Made by a program: the position numbers and the translations under genes. The notes under the pieces are model-generated. The model was given only the letters and a program-made list of their open reading frames with translations, had not been told where the DNA came from and searched no databases. DNA of 64,000 bases from Rachycentron canadum (taxonomy: Eukaryota > Chordata > Actinopteri > Carangiformes > Rachycentridae), in assembly GCA_038496675.1 (NCBI GenBank), contig CM076653.1, forward strand, positions 23,532,676-23,596,675, written 5' to 3'. Below, piece by piece: positions 1 to 13,546 of this stretch (positions are counted from its first letter, which is position 1; each line of letters starts with the position of its first letter).

Positions 1-46
<46 letters not shown>

Positions 47-96
47 CATACATATATACATAAATATATATATACACACACACATATATATATACA
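1..96. repeat. (TA)n / (TACA)n microsatellite
   Basis: Perfect TA dinucleotides run from 1 to about 42, then mixed TACA, TATA and CA steps. The array is cut by the window edge. Confidence 0.95.
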
Positions 97-3000
97 CACT
101 TTATATTCACACTCAGTCTAAGCAAGCCAGTTCCAAGTTTTCATTTCACTTTATAGCTTCGAGCTGCACAATACGTAACTCTTGACTTCACTCTTTCATT
201 TGCACATGAAGCAGAAATTTTTAAACTAAAGAGGCACAGTTAGTTTTACAGACATGTCAAGTTGAAATATGTTTTTGCATAAAATAAGTCACGTATTTGT
301 AGAGTAATGCTGGAGCCTTGAGTCCTGAACTCAGTTTACAATGTTCAGAGTGTTAACGGGTGACTCTTAAGCAATACAGTTTATACAATTTATGAGGTTG
401 GTTTAGAGGGAGCAATAATGTCTTCCTGGTAAGTTGGGCAAAGGTTCATGTGAACACAATCATCAAATAAGTTTTATAGTTATATTTTTCACATGATGCT
501 TTCGAAGTCAAATCTGAGACGTGATACAAGTTATTAACTTCACTCATCGAGTCCTGAAAAAGCCCATTCGGCCCATAATGTTTGACTGATGTGGTTCAAA
601 CAGTGTGACGTGTCTTCAATTAGTTGTGGTTGCCATTAGTCAGTCTTGGCAGGAAACCACCAGTAGTCTTTCTGACTCTTGTTCTCTCTCTTGAATGTAC
701 TTTTATTGCCCTTTTATGGGTCTTTCTCACACAATAATTCCTTCCCCCCTCACATACACATCTGCTCTTCCTTCCCTATCGCTTATTTCTAATTAGCAGC
801 CAATAAATTAGTTCCACCATCATTTACAGGATCTGCTAACCCAGAGTGTGCGTGTGTGTGTGTGAGAGTCTTTATAATTCCATCAAACATCAGTTGGCAG
901 CCTCCCTCCAAAATCGAAACATGTCTTTCCATTGATTTCTTCCTTCATTCTAAAGATTTTATGACAAGCTCATATCACAATATCAGATGGGGCGTAACTG
1001 ACTATCAGGTAATGTATAGAATGAATGATGCCGACTTTTACAAGTAGGTTATGTCAAAGGACACACTAAAAATATTGTTACACAGAGTAGGAACCAAGGC
1101 TGTTTTGAAGGTTTATTACTATGATTGCGTTAGAGTGTGTTATATAAGTTTTAAAGGGGGTATTTATAAGTTTTCTTTGCAAATTATCATATTTTTTTTG
1201 CAGAAAGTGGGACCAAAGACCCTCAGCCATAATTGCATTTATTAGACAAAAGGTTATTACAAAGTATTACAAGTGACAAGACCAGTCGGGGCTAGCTGGT
1301 TACTGTGCTAACTGGAAGCAGCTCTTGGCAAAAAACGGAATAAAGTGATGCAAATGTCAGCCCAATAACATGCTTACAGTAATGAAGTTTAGCATGTAGT
1401 GTTTAGCATGGTGTGTACCAGAGTTCATGGCAAGATATTTTAGTCAAAACCACGAATGTTGCACTACAGTAAATCTTATAATTAGTCAACTACGTATCTA
1501 CTTAATCGTGATGGATATGGCTGTAAGGCTAAGAAAACAAGTGGTTTTGGGCTGGGGTCCAAAAATTCAGCGCAGTGGAGGAACATTGGCTACCTTCTGC
1601 TGCATACATGCAAAATGTTTTTCCAATTAGACTCTAGATATCAGTCCATAGCATTTATTACTACAGTATTCCTACAGTAGATGCGTGTGGGAAAAGATTA
1701 TTATCCGTACACTTAGAACACAAGAACCTGGCTCATGCTTAGAAAACAGGGATGTCTGTTTAATCACGGGAGAGGGTTGCCATTAAACATTAAAAATGTA
1801 GTTATGTAAATGAGTATTGTTTCATGTGTGGACAGCGCCACAGGAACACTTCACCATGGCAACAAACCAGCCCTTGGGATTCTCAGGCAATGTACAGTTA
1901 TTTCCATGACAACATCATTAAAAAGTTTCGTGGTTGCCAACTTAAGTGCTCTAATAAACATTAGCAGAAAGAAAACAGCCGCGAGACCTCAAGGTGACTT
2001 CTCACTTCTATCGTAATTCTTGTTTAAATAGATGCAATGCTTGTTTGATGAAAAATATTGAGATAGAGCAGCTCAGATTAAGCTAAACCCTGATAAATGT
2101 ACCAAAGTTTCCTCTCACACTTACTTTTTTGACCCATCTGAAAAGTGACCCCGACAGCATCTATATCTGAAAAGAAAAAAGGGAACTGTGAGTTGTCCAA
2201 GAGTTTCATGAAAAGCCTTTCGTTAAGTTTCCATGAACCTGAACAGTTCAACCATAAACTTTAACATGTGGGAGTTGGAGAAACTCTTCAGGGGAACTCT
2301 TTCAGCAAAGTTAATTTGCTTTGTGTCTGGACTTTGGCAGTAAATTTTTGCAGTGAATCACATCATTTCAGCAGCATTTTTTTTCCATGAGTTGGATGAA
2401 ATTTTAATTTACTCTCTGTTATGCAAACAATTCACATCCTAGACAAATGCAATGTCAAGACACATTAAAAGCCATCAAAGTGTTTTTTTATGATTTCAAA
2501 GCTAAATAGATAGTGTCTTTAAAAGTGACATCTTTTAACACTAAGTAATACTGCAGTATTGCCACATCCCTGGGTGTTTATTAAAGAGCTTTCAAGAACA
2601 ATGTTGTGTAGAGCTAAAATGTTGACTTTGGTCCCCTGTCCCACTGGTGAATACAAACACCCTTACCCGCTCAAAGTCAAAGATGTGTAAGCCCATCAAA
2701 CCCACACGTACACACACTGACACAAAACCACAAACACATACAGACGCACAAAGACATACACACTAAAACAGAACTGGCAACCTACCAAGACACTCAATAG
2801 AGCCAATCTCTCTCTCGCACGGCAGGCTGTGAATTCCCAGTTTGCTTTGCAGTGACAACGGGGTGTGTGTGCGTCTGTGTTTGTGTGTGTGCGTGCGTAG
2901 ATAAAAACCCAGCAATTGCTGAAGGCAGGCACAAGGGCCACCAAAGTAAATGCTTGGACGAAGCTGGCATGAAGACTCATGTACTCTCTCACACACACAC

Positions 3001-3861
3001 ACACACAGCACATATGATTAGGAATGGATATGCTTGCCAAGTCATTTCCCCCTCTGTTCCAGAAGGCACTGAAGTGCTTAGCACACAGTGAGCAGACCTC
3101 AGCCTATAGAAATGGAAAGGCAGGGTGAGGCAGAGGGAGAGAGGGAAGGGTGGGAGGTGGAGACAAAAAGCAACAAAGCATGTTGGTCACCAAAATTGCA
3201 AAAATTAATTGGTCACACCCATGTGGGCTTGCATTTGCATCCAGCAATTGCTCTCGGGCGTAGTTGCAGGAAATTAGATACCATTGTTTTTCACAAATTT
3301 TACACTTACACATATGAGCAAATATTCAATTTCATAATCACAGTCTTCCCTCCTGCCTACACAGTTCATAGCATTAATATTATGCCATTCATGATAAACT
3401 GTGTTCATCAAGAGTTAAATTTACTGCTGTTACAATTGTGATGAACATAACAGACCACCATTTCCACTGGCATCACATAAAAATCTTCTGAACTGCTACA
3501 GTAATTAAAAAAAAAGAGCTCTGATGATAAACTTAAAATACAAAGTGAGTTTACCACGATCCAGCTTACAATGTTCTTCTGACACGCGCTCGGACACAAG
3601 TCAGCAAAATAACAGCTGAGGTTTGTCAGTATGCCAAGAGATGAGTTCCTTTAAAAATGAGTTGAATGAAGTAGAAAATAGGTTATTAAGGGGGAAATGC
3701 AATAGACTCCCTGTGTCGGTGCCTTGTAAAAGTGAATGGCTGGATGCAACAAAACTCCTTCAATTAAATAAAGACAGCACTTAGTTCTGTTTTGGAACAA
3801 AGAAAGAAGGAAGATAGCACTTAGCACCTACCTGGAGTCTAGAGCATTAAAGACTTGGTGT

Positions 3862-4468
3862 AGAGAAACTTCATGCCTTCAAAACCTCCAGAGTTGATTA
3901 CTGTGACGCTCTCTCTAGTTGTCTACCAAAATAAAACCATTAAACAGCCACATCTTATTCAGAGTGCTGCTGCTGCTAGCGTTATGTCCAAAACTAAGAA
4001 AACAGAGCACATCACTCCAGTTCTCAGGTCTTTGTTCTGGCATCCAATCGCATATAAAGTTCAGTTCAAAGTTTTACTTATTCATACAAGTCACTAAATG
4101 ATCTGGGCTTAAAATATATTCCTGAGATGTTTGATGTATATGAGCCTAATAGGACTCTAAAATCTGCAGAGTTAATTCTAAACAGGGTGAAATGCCTTTT
4201 CACTGCTGGAACCAGCTCCTGATGGATATCAAATCAACAGAAACCATTACTGGCTTTAAGAAGCAGCTAAAAAAAGCACACTCTTCTCCACTATGATCAT
4301 TTAACCTTTTAGTCTTCTTCGTTAATTAGTTATTATCTGCTTCATAAACAGTGTTTTTATACAGTTCTTATGCTTTTTACCTTTACTTTTCTGCTTTATT
4401 ATTTCTGATAAGCAAATTGAACGACCACCGTGCATGATAATGTGTGATACAAATAAACTTGCTTTACA
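3862..4468 (+). mobile_element. L2-like (non-LTR) LINE 3' fragment
   Basis: Translated pieces on the plus strand resemble the C-terminal end of an L2-family reverse transcriptase. They include a decayed SRVDYCDALS-like start near 3890, then SAAAASVMSKTKKTEHITPV (3964-4023) and a VQFKVLL block near 4060-4080. Later pieces (the WNQLLMDI-like and FKKQLKKAHS-like blocks near 4205-4285) lie in shifted frames. The sequence ends in GATACAAATAAACTTGC-type DNA (about 4448-4465), the usual 3' terminus of fish L2 elements. The element is 5'-truncated and carries frameshifts and stops, so it is dead. Boundaries are approximate at the 5' side and better at the 3' side. Confidence 0.8.
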
Positions 4469-7400
4469 ATATGATTATGAACTGATTCAGCATTCTTGAT
4501 TGCGTGGTGTGTTCGCTGTCAAGGAAGCAGCAAGTAAAGCATGTTAATTGTAAATTTTATGCTGCACACACTAAACAAACAGACTAAACAAACTGTGCCT
4601 CCCTCGTATAAAGGAAGGTAAAGTCACAGTTGAGGACAAACAGTGACTCTGTTAATGGCAGGATACGAGGGGAAAAAAAGGATTTTCTGTCCGATTCTGA
4701 AGCTAACCAAAGTAGGGCCAATGTGGCGCCTGCTAATTAGGGCAGTAACGCACACACATTATTAATAGACAATGTTTCGCCAGGCCTCAGTTGTAAGGTA
4801 GTGTCATTCACTGCTGTTCCTCTGTGTCTGCCCTCAGGCTAGCTAGATCTCATCCCCTCCAGCCACACACAAACACACACACACACCATATTTCATGTCA
4901 CTGACTGCATCCTGTGTCAATTAATGTCACTGCTAAAATAAATGTGATACGAGTGCTTTGATCCTGTAAATATTTTAATTGCACCTTCAACATTATTGTC
5001 TGAAGCTGCTGCAGCTGTGACTGACGTGAGCAGAGATCTTGGAGAAATTTTAAGCAAAAAAAAAAACAGACAGAGGAGGGAGAAAAAAAAGATGATATAT
5101 TTAATGGAACAGTTTTGAGGCATGCTGAATGACAGCATGGTAAATTGACTGAGCTAAATTGGGCTTAACCTGACAAACATCAACATTGTAATTATGTCAG
5201 GTTTTTCTCTCCACACATCACTGATTGCTTGCCTGAAAAAAGTGCTACACCCTGATAACAAACCTCAACAAGATAGCAATAAACTGGAGCCTGCAAAAAA
5301 CAAAAAACAAAAAAAAAACCCAAAATGGCAACTTCCTGCCTGCATTTCTCTACATTTTGTGTTTCTTTATCTTTTTCTTGTTTGACTGCTATTCATTAAA
5401 AAAAACAAACCGCCAGCTGCAAAACTGTAAAAGATCCTGACTATATACTGTATGTGCAACGTTAGATTATCATCAAATTCTTATTTAAAGTATGAATTCA
5501 GATATTAATGATTCTTCCACTTACCCCGTACAGCATTTACTTAAAACGTTTTATTTATGTGATGCATTCTGCTTCATAAAGATATTCTGAACAAAAATAT
5601 TCTACACAAAGAAGCTGGGGAGGAATTTACTTCATTAGGCAGAAACGAAAAGGTCACAGCCTGCAATGGTGGCTAATGAGAAGCTCTGTCAGCCAGCAGC
5701 TAATGTCAAAATCCTCTGCATTAGCTAAACTCGTGCCAATTGTCTGCATCAATTGAGTGGTCGACCAATAAATGTATTGTTCACTTTCGCTGTGTATTTG
5801 ACAGAGATTTTATTTGACCAGAGCTCATCTACTGTGAAATTGAAGCTTGATCCAAAGTTGATTGTTTCCCTGGTCAGTTCAATGTAAAAGACAAAGAGCA
5901 GGCTGGAAGAGAAGACCAGCTAGTTTTCCATGCTTCTGGATGCTGTGCATGGTTTATCCCTGTCTTTGAGTGCAAAAATATTTAGAAGTGGTTTATCTGA
6001 CTGTTACATGAAGGTGGATTTGATGAGCTTTGGAGAGAATGGACCCCATTGTTAAGAGATAAAAAAGTGACTTTGGGTTTGGTTATTTGACGAGGGGATG
6101 CATAAGGCAACTGCAGTTTGTGAGCTGTTGAACCATGTTAACATGTTGTTACCATGTACAGTGTGTGCAACTACAGCGCACACTGTATTACTCAGCAGAT
6201 CAGCCATTTAAAGTGTAGAATTGCAGTAGCCCAATGGGTGAAAAAAAAATTTGCTCCAAAGGAAAGGCCTGTTGTTGGCAAGATAAAGTGGTGAAAATAT
6301 TAGAAATACATCATATACTTTGGTGTTTTTTTCTCTCTTGGCATCTTTTCCACAGCAGCACATCAGCTTGTGTGACGATGCTCCTGCTGCTTCTCTAAAC
6401 TGGCAGCTCACCGATCTGAATCTACTGCAGGCAGCACACCGACCTCACATAACCCCACGTCACAGAGTAAAAAAAAAAAAAAAAAAAAAAGACCTGCACT
6501 ATATTTGTGCTACTCATTGCTGTAATTTTTACTAACAGGCAGCGTGACACTTAGAACAGCATATACCGAATTCATCACTGCTCATTGCTAATCTTCTCCG
6601 ACATACATACAGTGATGACTGACTGAGAAAAATGTCTCTTCACTATGTTGCATCATTAGACTGACCAGACCAGAATTGTCATTATGACACTTGTAATTAG
6701 TAGTTATATCATCTTATGTCAAAAGTTGGGCTACTTTTGATGTTTATCTATTATGTGCTTGCCTTTTCCCGGAGAATAAAGATCTCATGGTTGATAGCAG
6801 TTCTTTTTATGAAGAAATAATGGCTACTCCATCAGTAAAGGAAGACACTGAGCAGAGGAGTGCTCAGAAACTGCTAGCTCAAATATCACAAACAGTAAAA
6901 ACACAATTTTATGGGTTATGGGTTCATCCTTCTGCTTATTCAGTATGAATAACTTGTTGCACACACACACACGGTATTGATGGATGGCACACGCCTTTCT
7001 GATGTTTTTAATTTTCACAAATAAATACATCAGAGTAGCTGCATTACTCTGACAGGCATTGAAATCATTGGCAGAGATAACCGTTTGGACTCTGAAGGGA
7101 TGACAAACGTCATGAAAACATTCACACACATTAGCATTCTACACATTCTCTCTTCTGTCTTGGAAAACGCAGAGACATATCTTTATTTTTCTGTCTCCTG
7201 CAGCTTCTATACAAATTGTTAACCTTGGTTATAATCAGACTACTTAAGTATGAGGCAAATGTTGTCTGGCTCTACAGACCTGCTGTCAGCTTTTCTTCAG
7301 TTTTAAACTCACTGACAGTTTAGACACTTTTAACGTTACCCTTAATTATTAATGTTAAGCAAGACCTTAGTTTGATCAAGAGAAGTTATTCAGATCAGTT

Positions 7401-8004
7401 AAGAACATTTTTTTAAATTCTGAAATAATTTAGTAAGCTGGACTCTCAGGAATACCTTAAAAATGCATAGTCTCTAGACATCAATGTGCTCTCACTTTGT
7501 GTACCAACGTGCTTATGTTCTTATGCAAGACAAACCACTCAAAGTTTAAAATACTTAAAATCAATGAAACAAAATGACACAGTGGATGAGAGATGACAGA
7601 GGCGAGCGCATTAATGTTCAACCTCCCTTGCATTTCTCTCGTGTCCAACGTCGCTCCGTTTCACATCAAAAGGACATCACCGTGCCAATGACAAATTGAC
7701 AGCAGCTGCAACTAAGACAAGAATTCAGAAACTCTTGCTTTTATTAGAAACAAGTGAAGTGAATGATGCGAAGTGAATAATGATCTCCTTTCTGTGGTTC
7801 CCGCCTCAATATTTCATAGTAAGCGATGATCTCCCAAACATAAAGGGTGTCGTTGCATCCATATTTCATTGGAGAACAATGCAGTGTAACTGACATACAC
7901 AGGGAGGAAATGTGCTTACAAAGCATCAAAAGAACTGTCACACAGTATGGATGGCTGCAGAATAATATAGGGCACTGCAGGATGGATGTAACAAGCTTCA
8001 TAGC

Positions 8005-8285
8005 TACACGCATCATTTGATCACATAATACAAAGCGACTGTGAGTGTCTGTGTGTAAGACACGCATCATTTGATCGGGTAATATAAAGCTTCAGTGCCT
8101 GTGTTTGTGTGCAAGTTTGCTTGACGTGCAGCCATATACAACAAAGTTGAAGTATGCTAAGAGTGTGTGTGTATGACATACATCAGCTGGGTAAGCGAAA
8201 GCCAGGGTACATGCATGTATTTGTGTGTCAACAGAATGTGTGACATGCATCATTTACTTAGATAATACAAAGCTTGTGTATGTGT
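8005..8285. repeat. degenerate minisatellite, five units
   Basis: The motif ACGCATCATTTGATC...ATAATACAAAGC recurs with spacings of about 54, 64, 52 and 67 bases. Clear copies lie at 8007-8040, 8061-8093 and 8242-8276, and two weaker copies near 8123-8155 and 8175-8200. The units are separated by TGTGTGT-rich spacers. The copies are diverged, so the array is old. Confidence 0.7.
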
Positions 8286-8574
8286 ATGTGTGTATGTGTA
8301 TGTGTGTGTGTGTGTGTGTGCCACAAAAGTGATATATCTAATAACAGGGCTTTCTGAATGAGAGAGTGATGAGTCCTGTCAGTCCTGAACCACAGATACA
8401 CACGTAGAGGCACACATGCTGGTTTTCTGCTAAATTAAGCATTGGAGGAACCTACATTACATTAGACAGTGCAGGCATGACACATATACAGAAATACACA
8501 CATACATACACACACCTTCTGACACAGAAAACAAGCTCACAAACAAGCTGGAAGAGACACTAGTGACTAGGAAT

Positions 8575-8591
8575 GTGCGCGCGCGCGCGCG

Positions 8592-8627
<36 letters not shown>

Positions 8628-8628
8628 G
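8575..8628. repeat. compound (GC)n(AC)n microsatellite
   Basis: An alternating purine-pyrimidine run of about 54 bases that changes from GC steps to AC steps. Such runs favour left-handed Z-DNA under supercoiling. Confidence 0.95.
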
Positions 8629-8937
8629 ATAAAAATGCAGACACGGTGACAAAGACACATGTGCCAGTGCAATGCGACACATAAATTGGGACATGCATTA
8701 TTAACTGTCTGAGATTTCAGAGCACATGTTGGGACTGTTGTACCTCAAAACACAAAGACAGAGAGAAATACAGGCAGACAGCAGCTGAGAGATACAGAGC
8801 GCTATAATGAGGCTGGGATATTCCCATATTAATTCTATAGGACATATTTAATAATGGATATGTTGGCAGTTAAATCAGCAAGTTAGTGGATCAATCAACA
8901 CTTAAGTCACTTTACACATGAAAAAATGATTTTGTCC

Positions 8938-8943
8938 TTTATT
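8938..8943 (-). promoter_or_regulatory. candidate polyadenylation signal (AATAAA) for CDKAL1, distal
   Basis: An AATAAA (read on the minus strand, inside GTTTAATAAAGG) lies about 1.4 kb beyond the stop codon. The stretch from 8.94 to 10.35 kb has few simple repeats, so a 1.4-kb 3' UTR ending here is possible. It competes with the proximal signals at 10037-10083, and only transcript data could decide. Confidence 0.25.
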
Positions 8944-10077
8944 AAACGGTTTTTGATAGTTGTAACAATGGTAATAAAGAAAACTAAAAGTAATTTACAG
9001 TCTTTCTCAAAAATAACTCAGACTATTCATAGGCCAAATGTAACATCAACGGTGTAGCTGTATCACAAGGCATCTGCCTCTGAGGGCTCTGCTCCCTACC
9101 CTTTACAAAGTATTTGAATTTTCTTTGTAGTGGCTTGGGTGATCCCTAGATCTCCCAATGAATATATTTATACTGAAGTCACAATCCATGAAAACCCATG
9201 ATAGCATGAGTAACAGGGATATTGATTATACTGTGGAAGCAAAAACCTCAGGTGGATATCAGCCACACACTGCTACAGGTAGGAGAGAAAATATGGAGGG
9301 GAAAAAAAAAAAAAAAACCTTCAGTTGGCACCAGAGCAGGTTCTCACATACAAACAAAACAAAAATCACATAGCATCTGTGGTGTTCTGTAGGATAAAAT
9401 TAAAGGTCAATAATGACTGTCAGCAGTCAACAGTGTCCACTTGGTCAGTTACTCATCTGATCAGACGCACATTACAAATGAATTACATTTGACTTTGCTA
9501 TATGAGGCAAAAAACAGAAAAGAAACCAACAAAACTGTGTTGAACAACAGCTTTAACAAAAGAATAACAAGTTAAAACAGCGTCTAAGACGTTCATTATG
9601 TAGCTCTGAAAACATAGTCCTTGTCTCTCATTGAAAAATAAATACCATTAATAGTATTGAATATTGTACAGATTATTACTCCTTTCCACAGAATAAAATA
9701 ACTCATACTGTAAAGTAACCAAAATGCAATGCATCAGAGGGAGGATGGACAACTCTATGGCACACAGTATTTGGAAACCTACACATTTAGTACCCCTAAA
9801 AATGATGTTGGACAATCCATTAAAACCTAACAATAGATGTGCAACTCAGCAAGCTGCAAACTGACAGTTCAACCTCAGACATGGTTCTGGTACTGATGAG
9901 CACAAGTTTCCCAAGACTTGTTGAGGTGTTTAAATTTATCTGTGAAACAGCTACAGAAACCCAGAAACATGAATCAAAACACTCATATACCAGTTTCTAT
10001 GGACAAGGAAACTGCTGACCAGTTATTGCCCATGTGTTTATTCTTACTTCACTGACAGAAGAAGACAATGACATCCC

Positions 10078-10083
10078 TTTATT
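10078..10083 (-). promoter_or_regulatory. candidate polyadenylation signal (AATAAA) for CDKAL1, proximal
   Basis: TTTATT on the plus strand gives AATAAA on the minus strand, about 263 bases after the CDKAL1 stop. A second canonical AATAAA lies 41 bases further on, at 10042-10037, and GT/T-rich sequence sits between them. The pair could end a short 3' UTR. AT-rich DNA yields this hexamer by chance, so a cleavage site is not proven. Confidence 0.3.
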
Positions 10084-10345
10084 TAGAGCAAACAGGGTAA
10101 AATTAAAAGTGGTATGCCTTTTAATTAAAAAAATAAATAAAAGTCTTACTGTACTTAAAAACATGAGACTAAATCTCACAGAGCAAATAAAATAATTCTT
10201 AACTGAGTAAGTGTCACTAACTTCCTGTTTTTCTCTTTGGGTTCATTAAAAAATGAATGAAAGCATCAATCACCGTGTTTGCGCTCCTCTGATGTCAATG
10301 TCCTCTCCTGTGCTGACAACCCTCTTTTAGCACAGAGTTGCTCCA

Positions 10346-10507
10346 TCAGAACAGTTTCCCCACGAAAAAGGCCAAGACAGCTGCAGCCAGTGCAAGTCCA
10401 ATCCCCAGCTTCTTCAGCCCTTCCCTGTCTAGACTGTGAGAGCCGACGAACAAAACAGACGAAGGGGCCAAAGAAGAATGACTCTGAATGCCATTGGGAA
10501 TCTGTTC
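10346..10507 (-). CDS. CDKAL1: CDKAL1 last coding exon (variable tail and C-terminal membrane anchor)
   Basis: The exon encodes 53 residues plus TGA. It starts EQIPNGIQSHSS after a strong acceptor (TTTTCCCTCCACAG) in phase 0, matching the previous donor. The first 30 or so residues are Ser-rich and low in conservation. The last 20 or so (GLKKLGIGLALAAAVLAFFV then GKLF) form a single hydrophobic helix with basic residues on both sides. Human CDKAL1 ends in an equivalent short hydrophobic segment that makes it a tail-anchored ER protein inserted post-translationally. The motif sits 2-4 residues from the stop, as expected for a tail anchor. The family assignment depends on this topology, the frame continuity and the GLAL...FAFFV-like match. 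The exon is GC-richer than its flanks. Confidence 0.92.
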   Translation of the reverse strand, partial: EQIPNGIQSHSSLAPSSVLFVGSHSLDREGLKKLGIGLALAAAVLAFFVGKLF

Positions 10508-12129
10508 CTGTGGAGGGAAAACATAGAGAAATACAACCACTTTAGACTGAGATCAAGAGAGAAAGAGCAGCTCTTTATTCGTTATCATCCATCAGTAACA
10601 ATACAATGCTTGACAAACTTCTTGGTGGGGGACTTGGCTGGTTGCTCTCTTCTGTAGAGAAATAAAGATTCCTGGATCAGCTACAGATACTGAGCTCACA
10701 GTTATTCAGTCACAGCGCACAGTAGATGTTTAGTGATATGAGGGTCTCAGCCTCATCTCCTCGTTCACTGATAGAAGATGACTATGTGTATATTAGATGT
10801 GCAGGTAAATTGGTGATAGGTGATTGCCAGCTGTAGAAGAACACAACCTTTGAGCTGAGTGGTTGAAGCTGCTGAACTGTCAACTGAAGAATAGTTTAAA
10901 CATCATGTGAATATCTCTCAAATGCATGAAGAAACACAAACACAACCACAAAAGCCTCCCACCCCATATGTTTGCACACACAAAAAATAATTTCAGCTCC
11001 TGGTGTAATTCACATCCATAATTCATAATCAGGGAATCGTCTTTCTATTAAATCAAGGGGCAACAGTCACAAGTCAAAGAAAGGGACTTGGCAGCAGAGT
11101 GGCCAGTGAGCCAACACATCAAATGTCAGTAATCAAGAGAGTTTTGTCTTAATGTGTTGGACCATTAAAGAGATGTCCACCACTGAAAACAGAGAAAGAG
11201 TGAAAATGGAAAAAAAGAAAAGGAAATACTCTGGAGGGCAATATAAAAACAACCAAATTCTCATTGTGTCTGTATTTTAAAGGAATATCTGGAGTTTATT
11301 TTGCCACATCATGACTCACTCTAATTTACCCTTGGATCTTTGTAAAATATCTCGTTTAAAATATAAATATTATATTATATATTATATTACTACCCTCCGT
11401 GGATCATTGCTGTTGGTCACTATATCCATTTAGAAATAAACCTATTGATGCCACTTGAAATTAGGTTCCATAGATACTTTGTTGGTACCACAATTTATGA
11501 GAGCAGGTAATTACCTCCACTTTCCTGTCTCTCTCTAGCCCCATGACCTTCTATTTCTCTCCATCTGCTTCCACTTTACAGCTCACTTTCATTTGGAAAT
11601 CATCAACACAACAATAAACAGAATTTTGAATTTACTGCTTATTTCAATATTTTGTGGATGAAAGCGTTCATGCAACTGGCCATGTGCTTATGCAAATGAG
11701 TGCATTTCAATTATGATACTATTATATCTGTGTAAAGCAGTTAATGTGGTTTTATAGTTGATCCAATTATTACAGAGTGCTGTCTGTTGGATCAAACGGA
11801 TGCCGAGAAGGTGCACTGTGATGTAGTCTGGGAGTGACAAGAGGAAAGTTAGCTCACAGTGTTACCAGACCACAAGCAGCTGTGATGAGAGAAAGACCAC
11901 AAATAAGCTGGCATTTTTCACTTATTGAAAGTGTTAATATAATTCAGTTGGTAACACTGAATATTGATAATTTGCCTGATTTCTCCCTGGCCTCCTACCC
12001 CTCCTTCATTGATCATCATTCTGTTTGATTAGATATTTATTTAGTTTCATCTTAATGTCTGAGAGCGAAGACCTGAGGTGTGATTTTAAGCAAAAGCCAA
12101 TTGATTGCGAAATAAATAAATAACCCCAC

Positions 12130-12400
12130 ACTAGATATGGTCCTTTTAATTTGAGCATTATACAAACTGGAAGAGAGAACCCGCACTTGTCAACATCTCT
12201 GGGTGGAGTGGAAATCGATCTGGATGACCTTGTGGTAGTTCCTATACGTCTCCTCCTGCATGACAGCTGGTAAAATGCCTTATCACCGCAACCGTAGATT
12301 ATGCAGGATGATATTGAGCAATTGATCAGCAGCTTTCTAGAATAACCTTTAATCAAGTTCACTAGGGATAACTGTAGGAGGCTTGGCTATGGTATTTACC
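12130..12400. promoter_or_regulatory. candidate conserved non-coding element
   Basis: A unique block with balanced composition and no repeats in the last CDKAL1 intron. Words such as AATGCCTTATCACCGCAACC, GCAATTGATCAGCAG and CCTTTAATCAAG resemble RUNX-, homeodomain- and TCF/LEF-like sites. The 118-codon minus-strand frame over it has no family resemblance. Judged by eye only. Confidence 0.3.
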
Positions 12401-13414
12401 AAAGGTAGACTGACTTCCTCTCTCCACACACAGTTGTTCTCAAACTTTTTTTCAAGTATAACCAACAAGTCTTGTAGGACAATCTTCTGTCTCACCTGCC
12501 TTCATTCCTTCTTTGACAATTCTCAGTGCGAGGTCCTTCCACTTTTCTCTCATCATCCATCCTTTTTTCCAGGAAGGATGCTTGGCTAACTGAAGCAATT
12601 CTGTTTACCTTTCCTTTGGTACCTTTATTATCATAAAACAAAAAAACAATAAGAGTACAAAACTCTGCTGCACCTTTGACCAATGCAGTGAAAGTAAAAG
12701 AATCACAGACTCTGCAGAAGGCAAACACCTGTATGTACGGTATGTATTCCTATGTAAAGTCAGTGCACACCTACACGTGTTGCATGTACATGGCCATGTG
12801 TATGAACAGCTGTGTAGCGTACATCCTCTGCCTCTCTGTCCTCCACGTTACTCCTGCTCACCTGTCCTTTCTGATACACACTACTGCTCTTCCGTTCACC
12901 GTTGTTGCTGAATACTTTTCCTCTCTTACCGCACACAATGGAGGACGGATACTATGACGGACAACGCCTTCGTGACATATCCATAAGTCACTGACAGTAA
13001 CTTCAGACAACAGGTGAAGGGAGATCACTAACAGAGGTCTGGCTGACACATCCAATCTACCTAATGTTCGGTTCATTGTCCGACTTCATAATGGTGAAAC
13101 TGATTCGCTGTTGTGATGCGTGAAAAAGAATAAGGGAGCTTTTTGCTGGGCTGTATGACAATTACGTCAAGTCCCAGTCACAGTGTAGATAGTGCTCATC
13201 AATGAACCTCTAAACTATAAATTTTGTGTAGAGTCTAAATTTGTAATCCACACTCATCAGCATGGAAAAGGTAAGTTACACAGCAGGCCTGTTAAGTCAT
13301 TTTAGCTGCTGGGTCAAGGCTAGGTGAACAGGCAAAAAGAAAAACTAATAACAGTTGGTGTACCATGATTTATAACGTTTTAAACATGAACGAGGCTGCA
13401 TGTAAACAACCTTT

Positions 13415-13538
13415 CATCCATCCATCCATCCATCCATCCATCCATCCATCCATCCATCCTTCCATCCATCCATCCATCCATCCATCCATCCATCCATCCA
13501 TCCATCCATCCATCCATCCATCCATCCATCCATCCATC
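13415..13538. repeat. (CATC)n tetranucleotide array
   Basis: About 31 copies of a CATC/TCCA unit with a single interruption near 13459 (a TTCC variant). It abuts the dispersed repeat that follows it. In the CDKAL1 transcript it would read (GATG)n. Confidence 0.97.
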
Positions 13539-13546
13539 ATCTATAC

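Larger units (their letters stand above)
1..8937. other. sequence downstream of CDKAL1 (intergenic, no gene seen)
   Basis: No credible exon was found on either strand beyond the possible CDKAL1 3' UTR. The region holds a (TA)n run at the start, a purine/TG-rich stretch at 2.7-3.2 kb, an L2-like LINE fragment at 3.86-4.47 kb, a poly(A) run at 6471-6490 and the minisatellite at 8.0-8.3 kb. The remainder is AT-rich unique sequence. In other vertebrates the DNA 3' of CDKAL1 leads into the SOX4 gene desert, which is consistent with the emptiness seen here. Confidence 0.6.
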
